From assembly GCA_019695455.1 (NCBI GenBank), contig JAEUAC010000357.1, positions 1 to 10,600 of the forward strand: a stretch of 10,600 bases of DNA, given 5' to 3'. Origin of the DNA: Methylorubrum extorquens (GTDB taxonomy: Bacteria; Pseudomonadota; Alphaproteobacteria; Rhizobiales; Beijerinckiaceae). Shown piece by piece: positions 1-6,837 of the stretch (its first letter is position 1; each line of letters begins with the position of its first letter). A model generated the notes under the pieces. It saw only the letters and a list, made by a program, of their open reading frames with translations. It made no database searches and was not told the DNA's origin. A program made the position numbers and the translations under genes.

Positions 1-1443
1 TCCCCGACTGCCCTCTTCTTCCGCAATCTCATGTCCATGGACACGGAAGAGATGATCCGCGGCCAGCCCATGGACGGGGTCGTGCTCATCGGCGGTTGCG
101 ACAAGACTGTGCCGGCGCAGCTCATGGGCGCCCTTTCGGCAGGCCTCCCAACGATCCAGGTCGTCACCGGGCCGCAATCGACTAACCAATACCGGGGCGA
201 GCGGCTCGGCGCCTGCACGGATTGTCGACGCTACTGGGCGAAGTACCGCGCCGGCGAAATCGACGAGGAACGCATCGAGGACGTCGAGGGCAACCTCGTC
301 GTCACGGCCGGCACCTGTGCGGTCATGGGCACGGCTTCCACGATGGCGGCGCTCTCGGAGACGCTTGGCACCCTGCTGCCTGGCACGGCCGCGATCCCGG
401 CCGTTCACGCCGACCGGCTCCGCGCGGCCGAGGCGTCCGGCGTCGCGATCATGAATCTTGTCCAGGCCGGCATCCGCATCGGCGACATTATTACGGCCGA
501 GTCCGTCGAGAACGCACTCCGTGTGCTCCTCGCGATCTCGGGCTCGACCAACGCCATCATCCATTTGACAGCTATCGCGGGCCGGGCCGGGATCACTGTC
601 GACCTCAATCGGCTCAACGAATTGTCAGACACGACCCCCGTGCTCGTCGACCTCAAGCCGACTGGCTCCTACTACATGGAAGACTTGCACGCGGCGGGTG
701 GCATCGGGGCAGTGCTGCGCGAGCTCCGCCCGCTCCTGCACCTCGATTGCATGACGTCGACGGGCCAGACGCTCCGGGAGCGCCTGGACGCGCAGGACGG
801 CTGGGTGGACCGGACGGTGGTCCGCTCCTTCGACGAGCCGCTCCAACCGGTGGGTGGCCTCGTGGCCCTGTTCGGTTCGCTCGCCCCACGCGGCGCGATC
901 TTGAAGCGCGCCGCCGCGGATCCAAACCTCTTCGAAACGGAGGGGCGCGCGGTCGTGTTCTCCTCCCTCGAGGATCTCGCGGCCCGCATCGACGCGCCGG
1001 ACCTCGACGTGCGAGCGGACGACTTCCTGGTACTGCAGAACGCCGGCCCGCTTTCGCCTTCCGGCATGCCGGAAGCCGGTTACCTGCCGATCCCGAAGAA
1101 GCTTGCCGCTCAAGGCGTGAAGGACATGGTGCGCATCTCGGACGCCCGCATGTCCGGCACGGCCTTCGGCACGATCGTGCTGCACGTGACGCCGGAATCG
1201 GCCGTCGGCGGCCCGCTCGCGCTTGTGCGGACGGGCGACCGCATCCGGCTCGACGTGCCGGCCCGCTCGATCGAGCTCCTGGTCGGCGAGGCCGAGCTCG
1301 CCGCGCGGGCGGCCGCCCTGCCCCCGCCGGAGAGGCCCGAATGGGCGGCGCGGGGCTACGCCCGCCTGTTCCACGACACCGTCACGCAGGCCGACGAGGG
1401 CTGCGACTTCGACTTCATGACCGTGCGCGACGGCGCCGCCTGA
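1..1443 (+). CDS. IlvD/Edd-family [2Fe-2S] dehydratase, 5'-truncated by the window edge
   Basis: This is the C-terminal 480 residues of a dehydratase of the dihydroxy-acid / sugar-acid (arabinonate, xylonate, phosphogluconate) family, which removes water from 2,3-dihydroxy acids to give 2-keto acids. The frame is open from base 1 and already reads family sequence (RNLMSMDTEEM) before the first ATG, so the start lies upstream; full-length members have about 570-590 residues. Visible hallmarks, numbered from base 1, are GGCDKT with cluster Cys33 and the carbamylatable Lys35, GTCAVMGTASTM with cluster Cys106, GSTNA, and ISDARMSGT with catalytic Ser385. The 73-residue Cys-Cys spacing matches my memory of L-arabinonate dehydratase (Cys127/Cys200). 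The third cluster Cys must be in the missing part. An unusual ACTDC pair sits at residues 72-75. The overall look is closer to sugar-acid dehydratases than to biosynthetic IlvD, but the substrate cannot be named. A/T-ending codons are more frequent than in the neighbours, mostly in the first 700 bases. It converges on the enoyl-CoA hydratase gene with 18 bases between stop codons. Confidence 0.93.
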   Translation, partial: SPTALFFRNLMSMDTEEMIRGQPMDGVVLIGGCDKTVPAQLMGALSAGLPTIQVVTGPQSTNQYRGERLGACTDCRRYWAKYRAGEIDEERIEDVEGNLVVTAGTCAVMGTASTMAALSETLGTLLPGTAAIPAVHADRLRAAEASGVAIMNLVQAGIRIGDIITAESVENALRVLLAISGSTNAIIHLTAIAGRAGITVDLNRLNELSDTTPVLVDLKPTGSYYMEDLHAAGGIGAVLRELRPLLHLDCMTSTGQTLRERLDAQDGWVDRTVVRSFDEPLQPVGGLVALFGSLAPRGAILKRAAADPNLFETEGRAVVFSSLEDLAARIDAPDLDVRADDFLVLQNAGPLSPSGMPEAGYLPIPKKLAAQGVKDMVRISDARMSGTAFGTIVLHVTPESAVGGPLALVRTGDRIRLDVPARSIELLVGEAELAARAAALPPPERPEWAARGYARLFHDTVTQADEGCDFDFMTVRDGAA

Positions 1444-1463
1444 CCGTCGGGCGGGGCGCCGTC
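1429..1463. terminator. Inverted repeat spanning both convergent stop codons, possible bidirectional terminator
   Basis: GACGGCGCC at 1429-1437 is perfectly repeated in inverse as GGCGCCGTC at 1455-1463, with a 17-base loop that can add a further GCC/GGC pairing (1438-1440 with 1450-1452). The plus-strand stop (1441-1443) is in the loop and the minus-strand stop (1462-1464) overlaps the right arm. A stem between two tail-to-tail genes fits a shared terminator. There is no T-run on either side, so intrinsic termination is uncertain; it may only block or stabilise transcript ends. Confidence 0.4.
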
Positions 1464-2262
1464 AGCGCCCCTTGAAGACCGGCTTCCGCTTCTCGTTGAA
1501 GGCGGCGACGCCCTCGTGCCGGTCCTCGGTCGGGACCATGCGGTTGTAGGCCTCGATCTCGAAGGCGAGCGCGTCGCGCAGCGCCATGCCCTGGCCGCGG
1601 CCGATCGACTGCTTCGCCTGGCGGACGGAGATCGGCGCGTTGCGGGCGATCGTCTCCGCCGTCGCGAGCGCGGCGGCGAGGAGGTCGCCCGCCGGCAGGA
1701 CGGCGTTGACGAGGCCCCATGCGGCCGCATCGGCCGCCGTGAAGACGCGCCCCGTCAGGATCAGCTCCTTCGCCCGGCGCTCGCCCATGGCCCGCGGCAG
1801 CGTCTGCGTGCCGCCGGCGCCCGGCATGATGCCGAGCGTCACCTCCGTCAGGGCGAAGCGGGCCGTCTCGGCCGCGTAGAGGAAGTCGCAGGCGGCCGCG
1901 ATCTCGCAGCCGCCGCCATAGGCCGCCCCGTTCACGGCCCCGACGATCGGCACCGGGCAATCGAGCATGGCCCGCACCATGCGCTCGAAGATGACGTGCT
2001 GGCGCCCCCAGGCCTCGTCCGTCATGCCGCGGCGCTCCTTCAGGTCGCCGCCCGCGCAGAAGGCCTTCTCGCCCGCGCCCGTGAGCACGATGCAGCGGAT
2101 CCCGCCCGGATCGAGCGCGACGTCCTCGAAGAACCGCACGAGATCGCGCGCCATCTGCGTGTCGAGGGCGTTGGAGACGCCCGGCCGGTTCAGCCGGGCG
2201 AGGAGGACGTGCTCGCCCGCCCCGTCCAGCGCCAGGGTCTCGAAGGTCGGCAGCGGCTCCAC
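1462..2262 (-). CDS. Enoyl-CoA hydratase/isomerase (crotonase) family protein
   Basis: This 266-residue crotonase-fold enzyme probably hydrates a trans-2-enoyl-CoA to a 3-hydroxyacyl-CoA in the cytoplasm. The oxyanion-hole segment AFCAGGDL is at residues 67-74, and the core block YGGGCE...LTEVTLG at 115-144 carries both hydratase glutamates, Glu120 and Glu140, 20 residues apart as in rat mitochondrial hydratase (144/164). GIMPGAGGTQ at 144-153 is the usual following loop. The length is typical. Both glutamates argue for true hydratase activity rather than an isomerase or a hydroxycinnamoyl-CoA hydratase-lyase. The start is GTG at 2262, supported by GAGGAG at 2270-2275, 7 bases upstream. It is last in the transporter gene block, 79 bases after the DppC-type permease, with a GC hairpin between, so it may be only partly co-transcribed. 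The acyl-CoA substrate (fatty, aromatic ring-cleavage or other) is unknown. Confidence 0.92.
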   Translation of the reverse strand: MEPLPTFETLALDGAGEHVLLARLNRPGVSNALDTQMARDLVRFFEDVALDPGGIRCIVLTGAGEKAFCAGGDLKERRGMTDEAWGRQHVIFERMVRAMLDCPVPIVGAVNGAAYGGGCEIAAACDFLYAAETARFALTEVTLGIMPGAGGTQTLPRAMGERRAKELILTGRVFTAADAAAWGLVNAVLPAGDLLAAALATAETIARNAPISVRQAKQSIGRGQGMALRDALAFEIEAYNRMVPTEDRHEGVAAFNEKRKPVFKGR

Positions 2263-2269
2263 GGATCGT

Positions 2270-2275
2270 CTCCTC
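2270..2275 (-). promoter_or_regulatory. Ribosome binding site deciding the GTG start of the enoyl-CoA hydratase
   Basis: On the minus strand the sequence reads GAGGAG, 7 bases before the GTG at 2262. It is the best Shine-Dalgarno match near any start in the window and supports GTG as initiator. Confidence 0.7.
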
Positions 2276-2316
2276 GGCGGGCCGAGGCGGGCCCCGGCAC
2301 CGCTCGTAGCCCGGCC

Positions 2317-2341
2317 CCGGGCGGGCGCAAACCCCGCCCGG
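2317..2341 (-). terminator. GC-rich hairpin directly after the DppC-type permease stop
   Basis: CCGGGCGGG (2317-2325) and CCCGCCCGG (2333-2341) form a perfect 9-bp stem with a 7-base loop, starting one base beyond the TAG stop at 2342-2344. No T-run follows on the minus strand. It could be a terminator that lowers expression of the downstream enoyl-CoA hydratase gene, or a 3' stabilising structure for the transporter mRNA. Confidence 0.45.
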
Positions 2342-3178
2342 CTAGTCGCCGACGTTGTGGAGGCGGGGGTTGAGGGCGTCGTTCAGGCCCTGGCCGACCA
2401 GCGACACGCCGAGCACCGTGAGCAGGATCGCGACCCCCGGGATCGCCGAGACGTACCATTGCGTGCGCAGCACGCCGCGGCCGGCGCCGATCAGGTTGCC
2501 CCAGGAGGCGACGTTCGGGTCCGAGAGCGACAGGAAGGCGAGCGCGCTCTCGAGCAGGATCGCGGTCGCCATGACGATGCTCGCGTAGACGATGATCGGC
2601 GGCAGGGCGTTCGGCAGCATCTCCTGGAAGATGATCTTCGCGTCCTTCATGCCGAGCACCCGGCAGGCCTCCACGAACTCCCGGTGGCGGAGCGACAGGA
2701 ACTCGGCCCGCGTCAGCCGGGCCGGGGCCGGCCAGGAGACGAGGCCGATCGCGACCGTGACGGTCGTGATGTCGGAGCCGAACACGGCCACGAAGACGAG
2801 CAGCAGGAGGAAGCTCGGCAGCGTCTGGAAGGCCTCCGCGACGCGCATCAGCAGCGTGTCCGCCCAGCCGCCGTAGAACCCCGCCACGGCGCCGACGACG
2901 ATGCCGATCGCGATGGAGATGAGGGTCGCCACGAAGCCGATCACGAGCGCCAGGCGCGCGCCGTGCGCCATCTGGGCGGCGATGTCGCGCCCGCTCGGGT
3001 CCGTCCCGAGAACGAAGCGCGGGTTCGCCATCGGCCATTGCAGGGGCCGGCCGGCGAGGCTCAGCGGGTCCTTCGGGAACAGGAACGGCGCCGCGACCGC
3101 GACCGCGACCACGAGGAACAGGAGCACGAGCCCGACGATCGCGGCGGGGCTGCGGCGGTAGCGGCGGAAGAGGCTCAC
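2342..3178 (-). CDS. ABC transporter permease, DppC/OppC type (BPD_transp_1)
   Basis: This is the second inner-membrane permease of a family-5 (peptide/nickel/opine-type) importer, 278 residues, the usual size. The order of features is typical: a cytoplasmic basic start (SLFRRYRRS), a first membrane helix at about 12-32, the LGTDPSGRD motif at 57-65, core helices at about 76-100, 119-146 and 195-216, and the EAA loop at about 168-190 (EFVEACRVLGMKDA) that docks on the ATPase. Two family-typical segments follow, ASWGNLIGAGR at 224-234 and the final helix at about 246-264, then NPRL. The start is GTG at 3178, 4 bases after the DppB-type stop, with no good ribosome binding site of its own, so translation is probably coupled to the upstream gene. 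The transported substrate is not deducible. No ATPase gene follows; the next gene is an enoyl-CoA hydratase. Confidence 0.93.
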   Translation of the reverse strand: MSLFRRYRRSPAAIVGLVLLFLVVAVAVAAPFLFPKDPLSLAGRPLQWPMANPRFVLGTDPSGRDIAAQMAHGARLALVIGFVATLISIAIGIVVGAVAGFYGGWADTLLMRVAEAFQTLPSFLLLLVFVAVFGSDITTVTVAIGLVSWPAPARLTRAEFLSLRHREFVEACRVLGMKDAKIIFQEMLPNALPPIIVYASIVMATAILLESALAFLSLSDPNVASWGNLIGAGRGVLRTQWYVSAIPGVAILLTVLGVSLVGQGLNDALNPRLHNVGD

Positions 3179-3182
3179 GGGG

Positions 3183-4160
3183 TCACCGGTCCGCGACGAT
3201 GCGCGGGTCGAGCCAGCCGTAGAGCAGGTCGACGACGAAGTTGATCGCGATCACCAGGATGGCGGACACGAACACGATGCCGAGCAGCGTGTTCAGGTCG
3301 CGCTGCACGACGGATTCGTAGGCAAGCCGGCCGAGCCCCGGCAGCGCGAACACGCTCTCGACGACGACGGAGCCGCCGAGCATCGTGCCGGCCTGCAGGC
3401 CGAGGATGGTCACCATGGGCAGGAGCGCGTTCCGCAGCGCGTGCCGGATCGTGACGGCGGTCTCGCCCACCCCCTTCGCGCGCGCCGTGCGGACGAAGTC
3501 GAGGTTCAGCACCTCCAGCATGGCGGTGCGCATGACGCGCAGGTAGGTGGCGAGGAAGATGAGGGCGAGCGTCATGGTCGGCAGCACCAGGTGCCGGGCG
3601 ATGTCGAGCGCCCGCTCGAGCCCGCCGGCGCCGGTGCCGATCTCCTCGAACCCGCCCGCCGGCAGCCAGCCGAGCGTGATGGCGAAGACCACGATGCCCA
3701 TGAGGCCGAACCAGAAGGAGGGCGTGGCGTAGAAGACGAGCCCGAGCGTCGACAGGATCGTGTCCGGCCACCGGCCGACGGTGCGGGCGGCCAGCACGCC
3801 GAGCGACATGCCGCCCACGAAGGCGAGCGTGAGCGACGACCCCATGAGGAGCAGCGTCACGGGCAGCCGCTCGGCGATGACGTCCGCCACGGGCTTCCCA
3901 TAGATGGCCGACATGCCGAGATCGAGCTGCGCCAGGCGCAGGACGTAGCGGCCGAGCTGCGCCGCGGCCGGGAGGTCGAGCCCGTAATAGCGCCGCAGCT
4001 CCTCGGCGGTCGCCGGGTCGCCGCCGCCCATCTGCGCCATGAGGGCGTCGACCGTGTCGCCGGGCGCCAGCTGCAGCAGCAGGAACAGCCCGACGAGGAT
4101 CATGAGCAGCGTCGGCAGGCTCGCCGCGAGGCGTCGCAGGGCGAGCAGGAGGATGGTCAC
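3183..4160 (-). CDS. ABC transporter permease, DppB/OppB type (BPD_transp_1)
   Basis: This is the first inner-membrane permease of the same importer, 325 residues. An N-terminal helix at about 12-31 is followed by LAPGD, then a periplasmic region ending in DLGMSAIYGKPV (80-91) and ERLPVTLLL (97-105), both family signatures. Core helices are at about 103-125, 138-165 and 190-210. The EAA loop is at 222-248 (DFVRTARAKGVG, then HALRNALLP). The block LGGSVVVESVFALPGLG at 261-277 and a last helix at about 292-315 complete the fold, ending in LDPR. The start is GTG at 4160, preceded by GGAGG at 4169-4173, 8 bases upstream. It lies 40 bases after the solute-binding gene and 4 bases before the DppC-type gene, so the three form one transcription unit. 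Peptide, opine, nickel and various organic-acid or glycoside systems share this architecture. Confidence 0.94.
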   Translation of the reverse strand: MTILLLALRRLAASLPTLLMILVGLFLLLQLAPGDTVDALMAQMGGGDPATAEELRRYYGLDLPAAAQLGRYVLRLAQLDLGMSAIYGKPVADVIAERLPVTLLLMGSSLTLAFVGGMSLGVLAARTVGRWPDTILSTLGLVFYATPSFWFGLMGIVVFAITLGWLPAGGFEEIGTGAGGLERALDIARHLVLPTMTLALIFLATYLRVMRTAMLEVLNLDFVRTARAKGVGETAVTIRHALRNALLPMVTILGLQAGTMLGGSVVVESVFALPGLGRLAYESVVQRDLNTLLGIVFVSAILVIAINFVVDLLYGWLDPRIVADR

Positions 4161-4168
4161 GCCGTCCG

Positions 4169-4173
4169 CCTCC
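4169..4173 (-). promoter_or_regulatory. Ribosome binding site supporting the GTG start of the DppB-type permease
   Basis: GGAGG on the minus strand lies 8 bases before the GTG at 4160. No ATG-initiated alternative gives a better N-terminus, because the first membrane helix begins within a dozen residues of this start. Confidence 0.6.
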
Positions 4174-4200
4174 GGCGCGGCGTCGGCCGCGGCGTGGCGA

Positions 4201-5790
4201 TCACGCCTCGACCCAGGTGTCGTGCCAGTCGCCCGAGCCCCAGCGCGGGTAGTTGTGGTCGTTCCTCACCTTCTTGGAGGTCGCGGCCAGGAAGGTGCGC
4301 TCCGTCATCATCCACACGGGGATCTCGTCGTTCACGGCCTTCACCCACTGGGCGTAGAGCGCCTTGCGGCGAGCCGGATCGAGCTCCGTCGCCGCGTCGT
4401 CGACGAGCTTGTCGACCGCGTCCGACTGCCAGCCGTACTGGTTGGTCCAGGGCGCGCCCTTCGGCGAGCCCGACCGGTACCAGACCGTGGTCGAGACGGC
4501 CGGATCGCCGCGGTACTGGTGCCAGCCGGTCGCGATGTCGAAGTTCCAGTCCCGGTACACGGTCGCGAGCGCGCCCGCCGTGTCGAGGTTCACGATCTCG
4601 ACCCGGATGCCGACGGTCTGCAGCGATTGCTGGATGAAGGTGGCGAGGAGCGGGACGTCCTCGCCGTTCTGGATCGGCACGAGCTTCAGGGCGAAGCGGA
4701 TGCCGCCGCCGGCCCGCTTGTAGCCGGCCTCGTCGAGGAGCGCGTTGGCGCGCTTCGCGTCGAACTCGTAGGGCGGCTTCGTGTCCGGATAGAACGCGGT
4801 CGACGAGGACGGGATCGGGCCCGTCGCGGGCTTGCCCTGCCCGTAGATGAAGTTCTCGATGAAGAAGGGCACGTCGATCGCGTGCGCGATGGCCTGCCGG
4901 ACGCGCACGTCCGAGAGCTCCTTGCGGCGCGTGTTGAACTCGAGCGTGTTATTGAACGCGTTCGCCTCGAGGCCGCGGTTCGAGACCGTGAAACGCGGAT
5001 CGCTCTTCAGCCGGTCGAGATCGGCGAGGGCCAGCGCGTTGTATTCCGACGTGAGCACCTGGCCCGTCTCGAGCGCGGCGGTCGCGGCCGCCTTGTCGAC
5101 GATGAAGCGCCACACGATGCGGTCGAGATACGGCGCGTCCTTGCGCCAGTAGTTCGGGTTGCGGTCGGCCATGACGAACTGGCCCCGCTCGTATTGCGTG
5201 AACTTGAACGGACCCGTTCCGATCGGCGCCGTGTTCGCCGGGTTCTCGAGGACGTTCGTGCCCTCGAAGACGTGCCGGGGCGCGACGTAGCCGAGATCGC
5301 ACAAAGCCCGCAGCAGCAGGTCCGTCGGCATCGGCCGCGAATAGCGGAAGACCGCCGTGAGCGGGTCGGGCGTGTCCACGGCCTCCAGGTTCTGCTGGAG
5401 CTGAGTGCCGTAGTTCAGGTACTTCTTCCACAATTCGAGGGCCGTGTACTGCACGTCGGCCGACGTGAACGGCTTGCCGTCGTGCCAGGTCACGCCCTCG
5501 CGCAGCTTGAACGTGATGGTCTTGCCGTCGGGCGCCGCCTCCCAGCTCGTCGCGAGGACGGGCGTCGGCTTGCCGGCCGCGTCGAGGTCGACCAGCGATT
5601 CCATGATCTTGGACGTGATGACGTAGACGCCCGTCGATGCCCGGATGGCGGGGTTGAGCACGCGCTGCTCCCCGTTGAGCTGCACGGTCAGCACGCCGCC
5701 GCGCCGCACCGCCTGTCCGAAGGCCTCGCGGGCCGCGCCTGCGCTCAGCGCCGCGGCCCCGATGGCGGCCAGCATGTCACGACGGTTCAT
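4201..5790 (-). CDS. ABC transporter substrate-binding protein, family 5 (SBP_bac_5), exported
   Basis: This is the periplasmic binding component of the importer, 529 residues from the ATG at 5790. The open frame continues upstream to 5841, but only the 5790 start places a signal peptide at the N-terminus: NRRDML (2-7), a hydrophobic alanine-rich stretch (8-20) and probable cleavage after GQA (25-27). The twin arginines suggest Tat export; there is no lipobox Cys, so it should be soluble. The family-5 signature follows the signal: SWEAAPDGKTITFKL, then GVTWHDGKPFTSADV, and later APIGTGPF and NPNYW. The Shine-Dalgarno is weak. It is the first gene of the sbp-dppB-dppC-echA block, after a 180-base control region. 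Family-5 proteins bind peptides, but also opines, sugars and organic acids. The location next to shikimate catabolism genes hints at an aromatic or hydroaromatic ligand; that is inference only. Confidence 0.93.
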   Translation of the reverse strand: MNRRDMLAAIGAAALSAGAAREAFGQAVRRGGVLTVQLNGEQRVLNPAIRASTGVYVITSKIMESLVDLDAAGKPTPVLATSWEAAPDGKTITFKLREGVTWHDGKPFTSADVQYTALELWKKYLNYGTQLQQNLEAVDTPDPLTAVFRYSRPMPTDLLLRALCDLGYVAPRHVFEGTNVLENPANTAPIGTGPFKFTQYERGQFVMADRNPNYWRKDAPYLDRIVWRFIVDKAAATAALETGQVLTSEYNALALADLDRLKSDPRFTVSNRGLEANAFNNTLEFNTRRKELSDVRVRQAIAHAIDVPFFIENFIYGQGKPATGPIPSSSTAFYPDTKPPYEFDAKRANALLDEAGYKRAGGGIRFALKLVPIQNGEDVPLLATFIQQSLQTVGIRVEIVNLDTAGALATVYRDWNFDIATGWHQYRGDPAVSTTVWYRSGSPKGAPWTNQYGWQSDAVDKLVDDAATELDPARRKALYAQWVKAVNDEIPVWMMTERTFLAATSKKVRNDHNYPRWGSGDWHDTWVEA

Positions 5791-5820
5791 GGAAATCCGA
5801 CCCGAGAAGAACAGGCCGGC

Positions 5821-5849
5821 ATCATTGCTGTGCCGCAGCACGAGCGCAA
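5821..5849 (-). promoter_or_regulatory. Possible sigma-70-like promoter of the transporter block
   Basis: On the minus strand TTGCGC (5844-5849) and AATGAT (5821-5826) are separated by 17 bases, matching three and four of the six consensus positions. Transcription would begin about 25 bases before the ATG at 5790. This is the most AT-rich part of the gap. The match is modest and could be chance. Confidence 0.25.
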
Positions 5850-5873
5850 GCGCAGGAACTGGTCGGATCGTCC

Positions 5874-5888
5874 CCGTTCGGAGAACGG
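5874..5888. repeat. Perfect 15-base inverted repeat, possible operator
   Basis: CCGTTC-gga-GAACGG is centred at 5881, about 25 bases upstream of the proposed -35 box. With a two-base bulge the pairing extends outwards (5869-5891). The place suits an operator or activator site of the transporter block. It could instead be a hairpin in the read-through transcript. Confidence 0.3.
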
Positions 5889-5929
5889 ACGGCTCGCGTC
5901 TCGCCCCGTCGGAGACCGATCCTCTCCGG

Positions 5930-5952
5930 CCCTCCGTCCCTCGCCCGGAGGG
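5930..5952 (-). terminator. Hairpin downstream of the quinate/shikimate dehydrogenase gene
   Basis: A 7-bp stem, CCCTCCG with CGGAGGG, and a 9-base loop lie 18 bases past the TAG stop at 5971-5973. There is no T-run after it. It may mark the end of the dehydratase-dehydrogenase transcript and separate it from the transporter block. Confidence 0.3.
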
Positions 5953-5970
5953 TCGCGATCCGACGAACGC

Positions 5971-6837
5971 CTAGGAGGCGCCGATCGCGTGGAAGCCGGC
6001 CGTCATCCGGGCCGCGTCCGGTTCGAGGTCCGTGAACAGGCGGAAGGCCGCCACGGCCTGATAGATGGCCATGCCGCCGCCATCGATCGTCCGGCAGCCG
6101 AGGGCGCGCGCCCGGCGGAGCAGTTCGGTATCGAGCGGGAAGTAGATCACCTCCCCAACCCACAGGTCCGGCCGCAGGAGGGCCGCGTCGAGCGGCATGC
6201 CCGGATGGGCGTCCATGCCGATCGGGGTCGCGTTGACGAGGCCGTCGGCCGCACCGATCGCGGCCGCCCGGTCCGTGCCGGCGCGCGCCCGGCCCGCGCC
6301 GAAATGGTCGCAGAGCCGGCGCGCGACCGCGTCGGCGCGCGCCGCGTCGACGTCGAAGAGGGTGAGCTCGGCCGCGCCGAGCGTCAGGATCGCGTGCGCG
6401 ACCGCCGCCCCCGCTCCGCCCGCGCCGAGCTGGACCACGCGGTCGAGCCGCACGTCCGGCATCTGCTGCCGGAACGGCTCGGCGAAGCCGGACCAGTCGG
6501 TGTTGTGGCCGATCCGCTTTCCGTCCCGGAACAGGACCGTGTTCACGGCGCCGAGCGCGCGCGCGTCGTCCGACAGGTCGTCGAGCAGCGGGATCACGGC
6601 CTGCTTGCAGGGATGGGTGATGTTCAGTCCCGTGAACCCCATGCGGTCCGCCGCCAGCAGCAGCTCGGGCAGCGCCTCCGGCCCGAGCCGCAGGGTCGTG
6701 AGGTCGAGCAGGCGGTAGACGAGGCGGAGCCCCTGGGCCTCGCCCTCCGCCATGTGCATCTCGGGCGTGCGGGAGCGCTGGATGTCCTGGCCGATCAGGC
6801 CGAGGAGGACGGCCGGCTTGGCGGCTGCGATGCTCAT
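5971..6837 (-). CDS. aroE: Quinate/shikimate dehydrogenase, NAD+-type (AroE family, QsuD-like)
   Basis: This 288-residue cytoplasmic oxidoreductase interconverts shikimate and 3-dehydroshikimate, and probably quinate and 3-dehydroquinate. The substrate site shows SRTPEMH (22-28), NITHPCK with catalytic Lys78 (72-78), and HNTDWSGF with Asp114 (111-118). The nucleotide fold has GAGGAG (138-143), NATPIGM (202-208) and GGGMAIYQA (253-261). Two details separate it from biosynthetic AroE: Thr24 replaces the second Ser of the usual S-x-S, and strand beta-2 ends in FDVD (161-164) instead of the NRT motif that reads NADP phosphate. Both features, and the run LIGQ...SRTP.MH.AEG.AQG, resemble the NAD+-dependent enzyme of Corynebacterium glutamicum (QsuD) as I remember it. 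The ATG at 6835-6837 overlaps the upstream stop (ATGA), with GGAGA 9 bases before it, indicating coupled translation with the fused dehydratase. A catabolic role is thus likely, with housekeeping aroE elsewhere. Confidence 0.93.
   Translation of the reverse strand: MSIAAAKPAVLLGLIGQDIQRSRTPEMHMAEGEAQGLRLVYRLLDLTTLRLGPEALPELLLAADRMGFTGLNITHPCKQAVIPLLDDLSDDARALGAVNTVLFRDGKRIGHNTDWSGFAEPFRQQMPDVRLDRVVQLGAGGAGAAVAHAILTLGAAELTLFDVDAARADAVARRLCDHFGAGRARAGTDRAAAIGAADGLVNATPIGMDAHPGMPLDAALLRPDLWVGEVIYFPLDTELLRRARALGCRTIDGGGMAIYQAVAAFRLFTDLEPDAARMTAGFHAIGAS

Larger units (their letters stand above)
5791..5970. other. 180-base intergenic control region with hairpins and a repeated heptamer
   Basis: This is the longest non-coding gap, between the dehydrogenase stop and the binding-protein start. 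It has no open frame worth calling. Three short inverted repeats stand in a row: CCCTCCG/CGGAGGG (5930-5936 and 5946-5952), CGGAGA/TCTCCG (5910-5915 and 5923-5928) and CCGTTC/GAACGG (5874-5879 and 5883-5888). The heptamer GTCGGAT occurs three times: on the minus strand at 5795-5801 and 5958-5964, and on the plus strand at 5862-5868. It plausibly holds the end of the upstream transcript and the promoter of the transporter block. Confidence 0.5.

Noticed and set aside
1462..2262. Enoyl-CoA hydratase as hydroxycinnamoyl-CoA hydratase-lyase linked to protocatechuate formation
   Set aside because: It would fit the context, but the protein carries the standard pair of hydratase glutamates and lacks the sequence pattern I know from the hydratase-lyases, so I kept the general call.
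1967..3244. 425-residue open frame on the plus strand
   Set aside because: It opposes the enoyl-CoA hydratase and DppC-type genes, and its Arg/Glu/His-rich product lacks any domain pattern.
5791..5841. Upstream start of the binding protein at 5841
   Set aside because: It would bury the twin-arginine signal peptide 17 residues inside; the ATG at 5790 puts it at the N-terminus.
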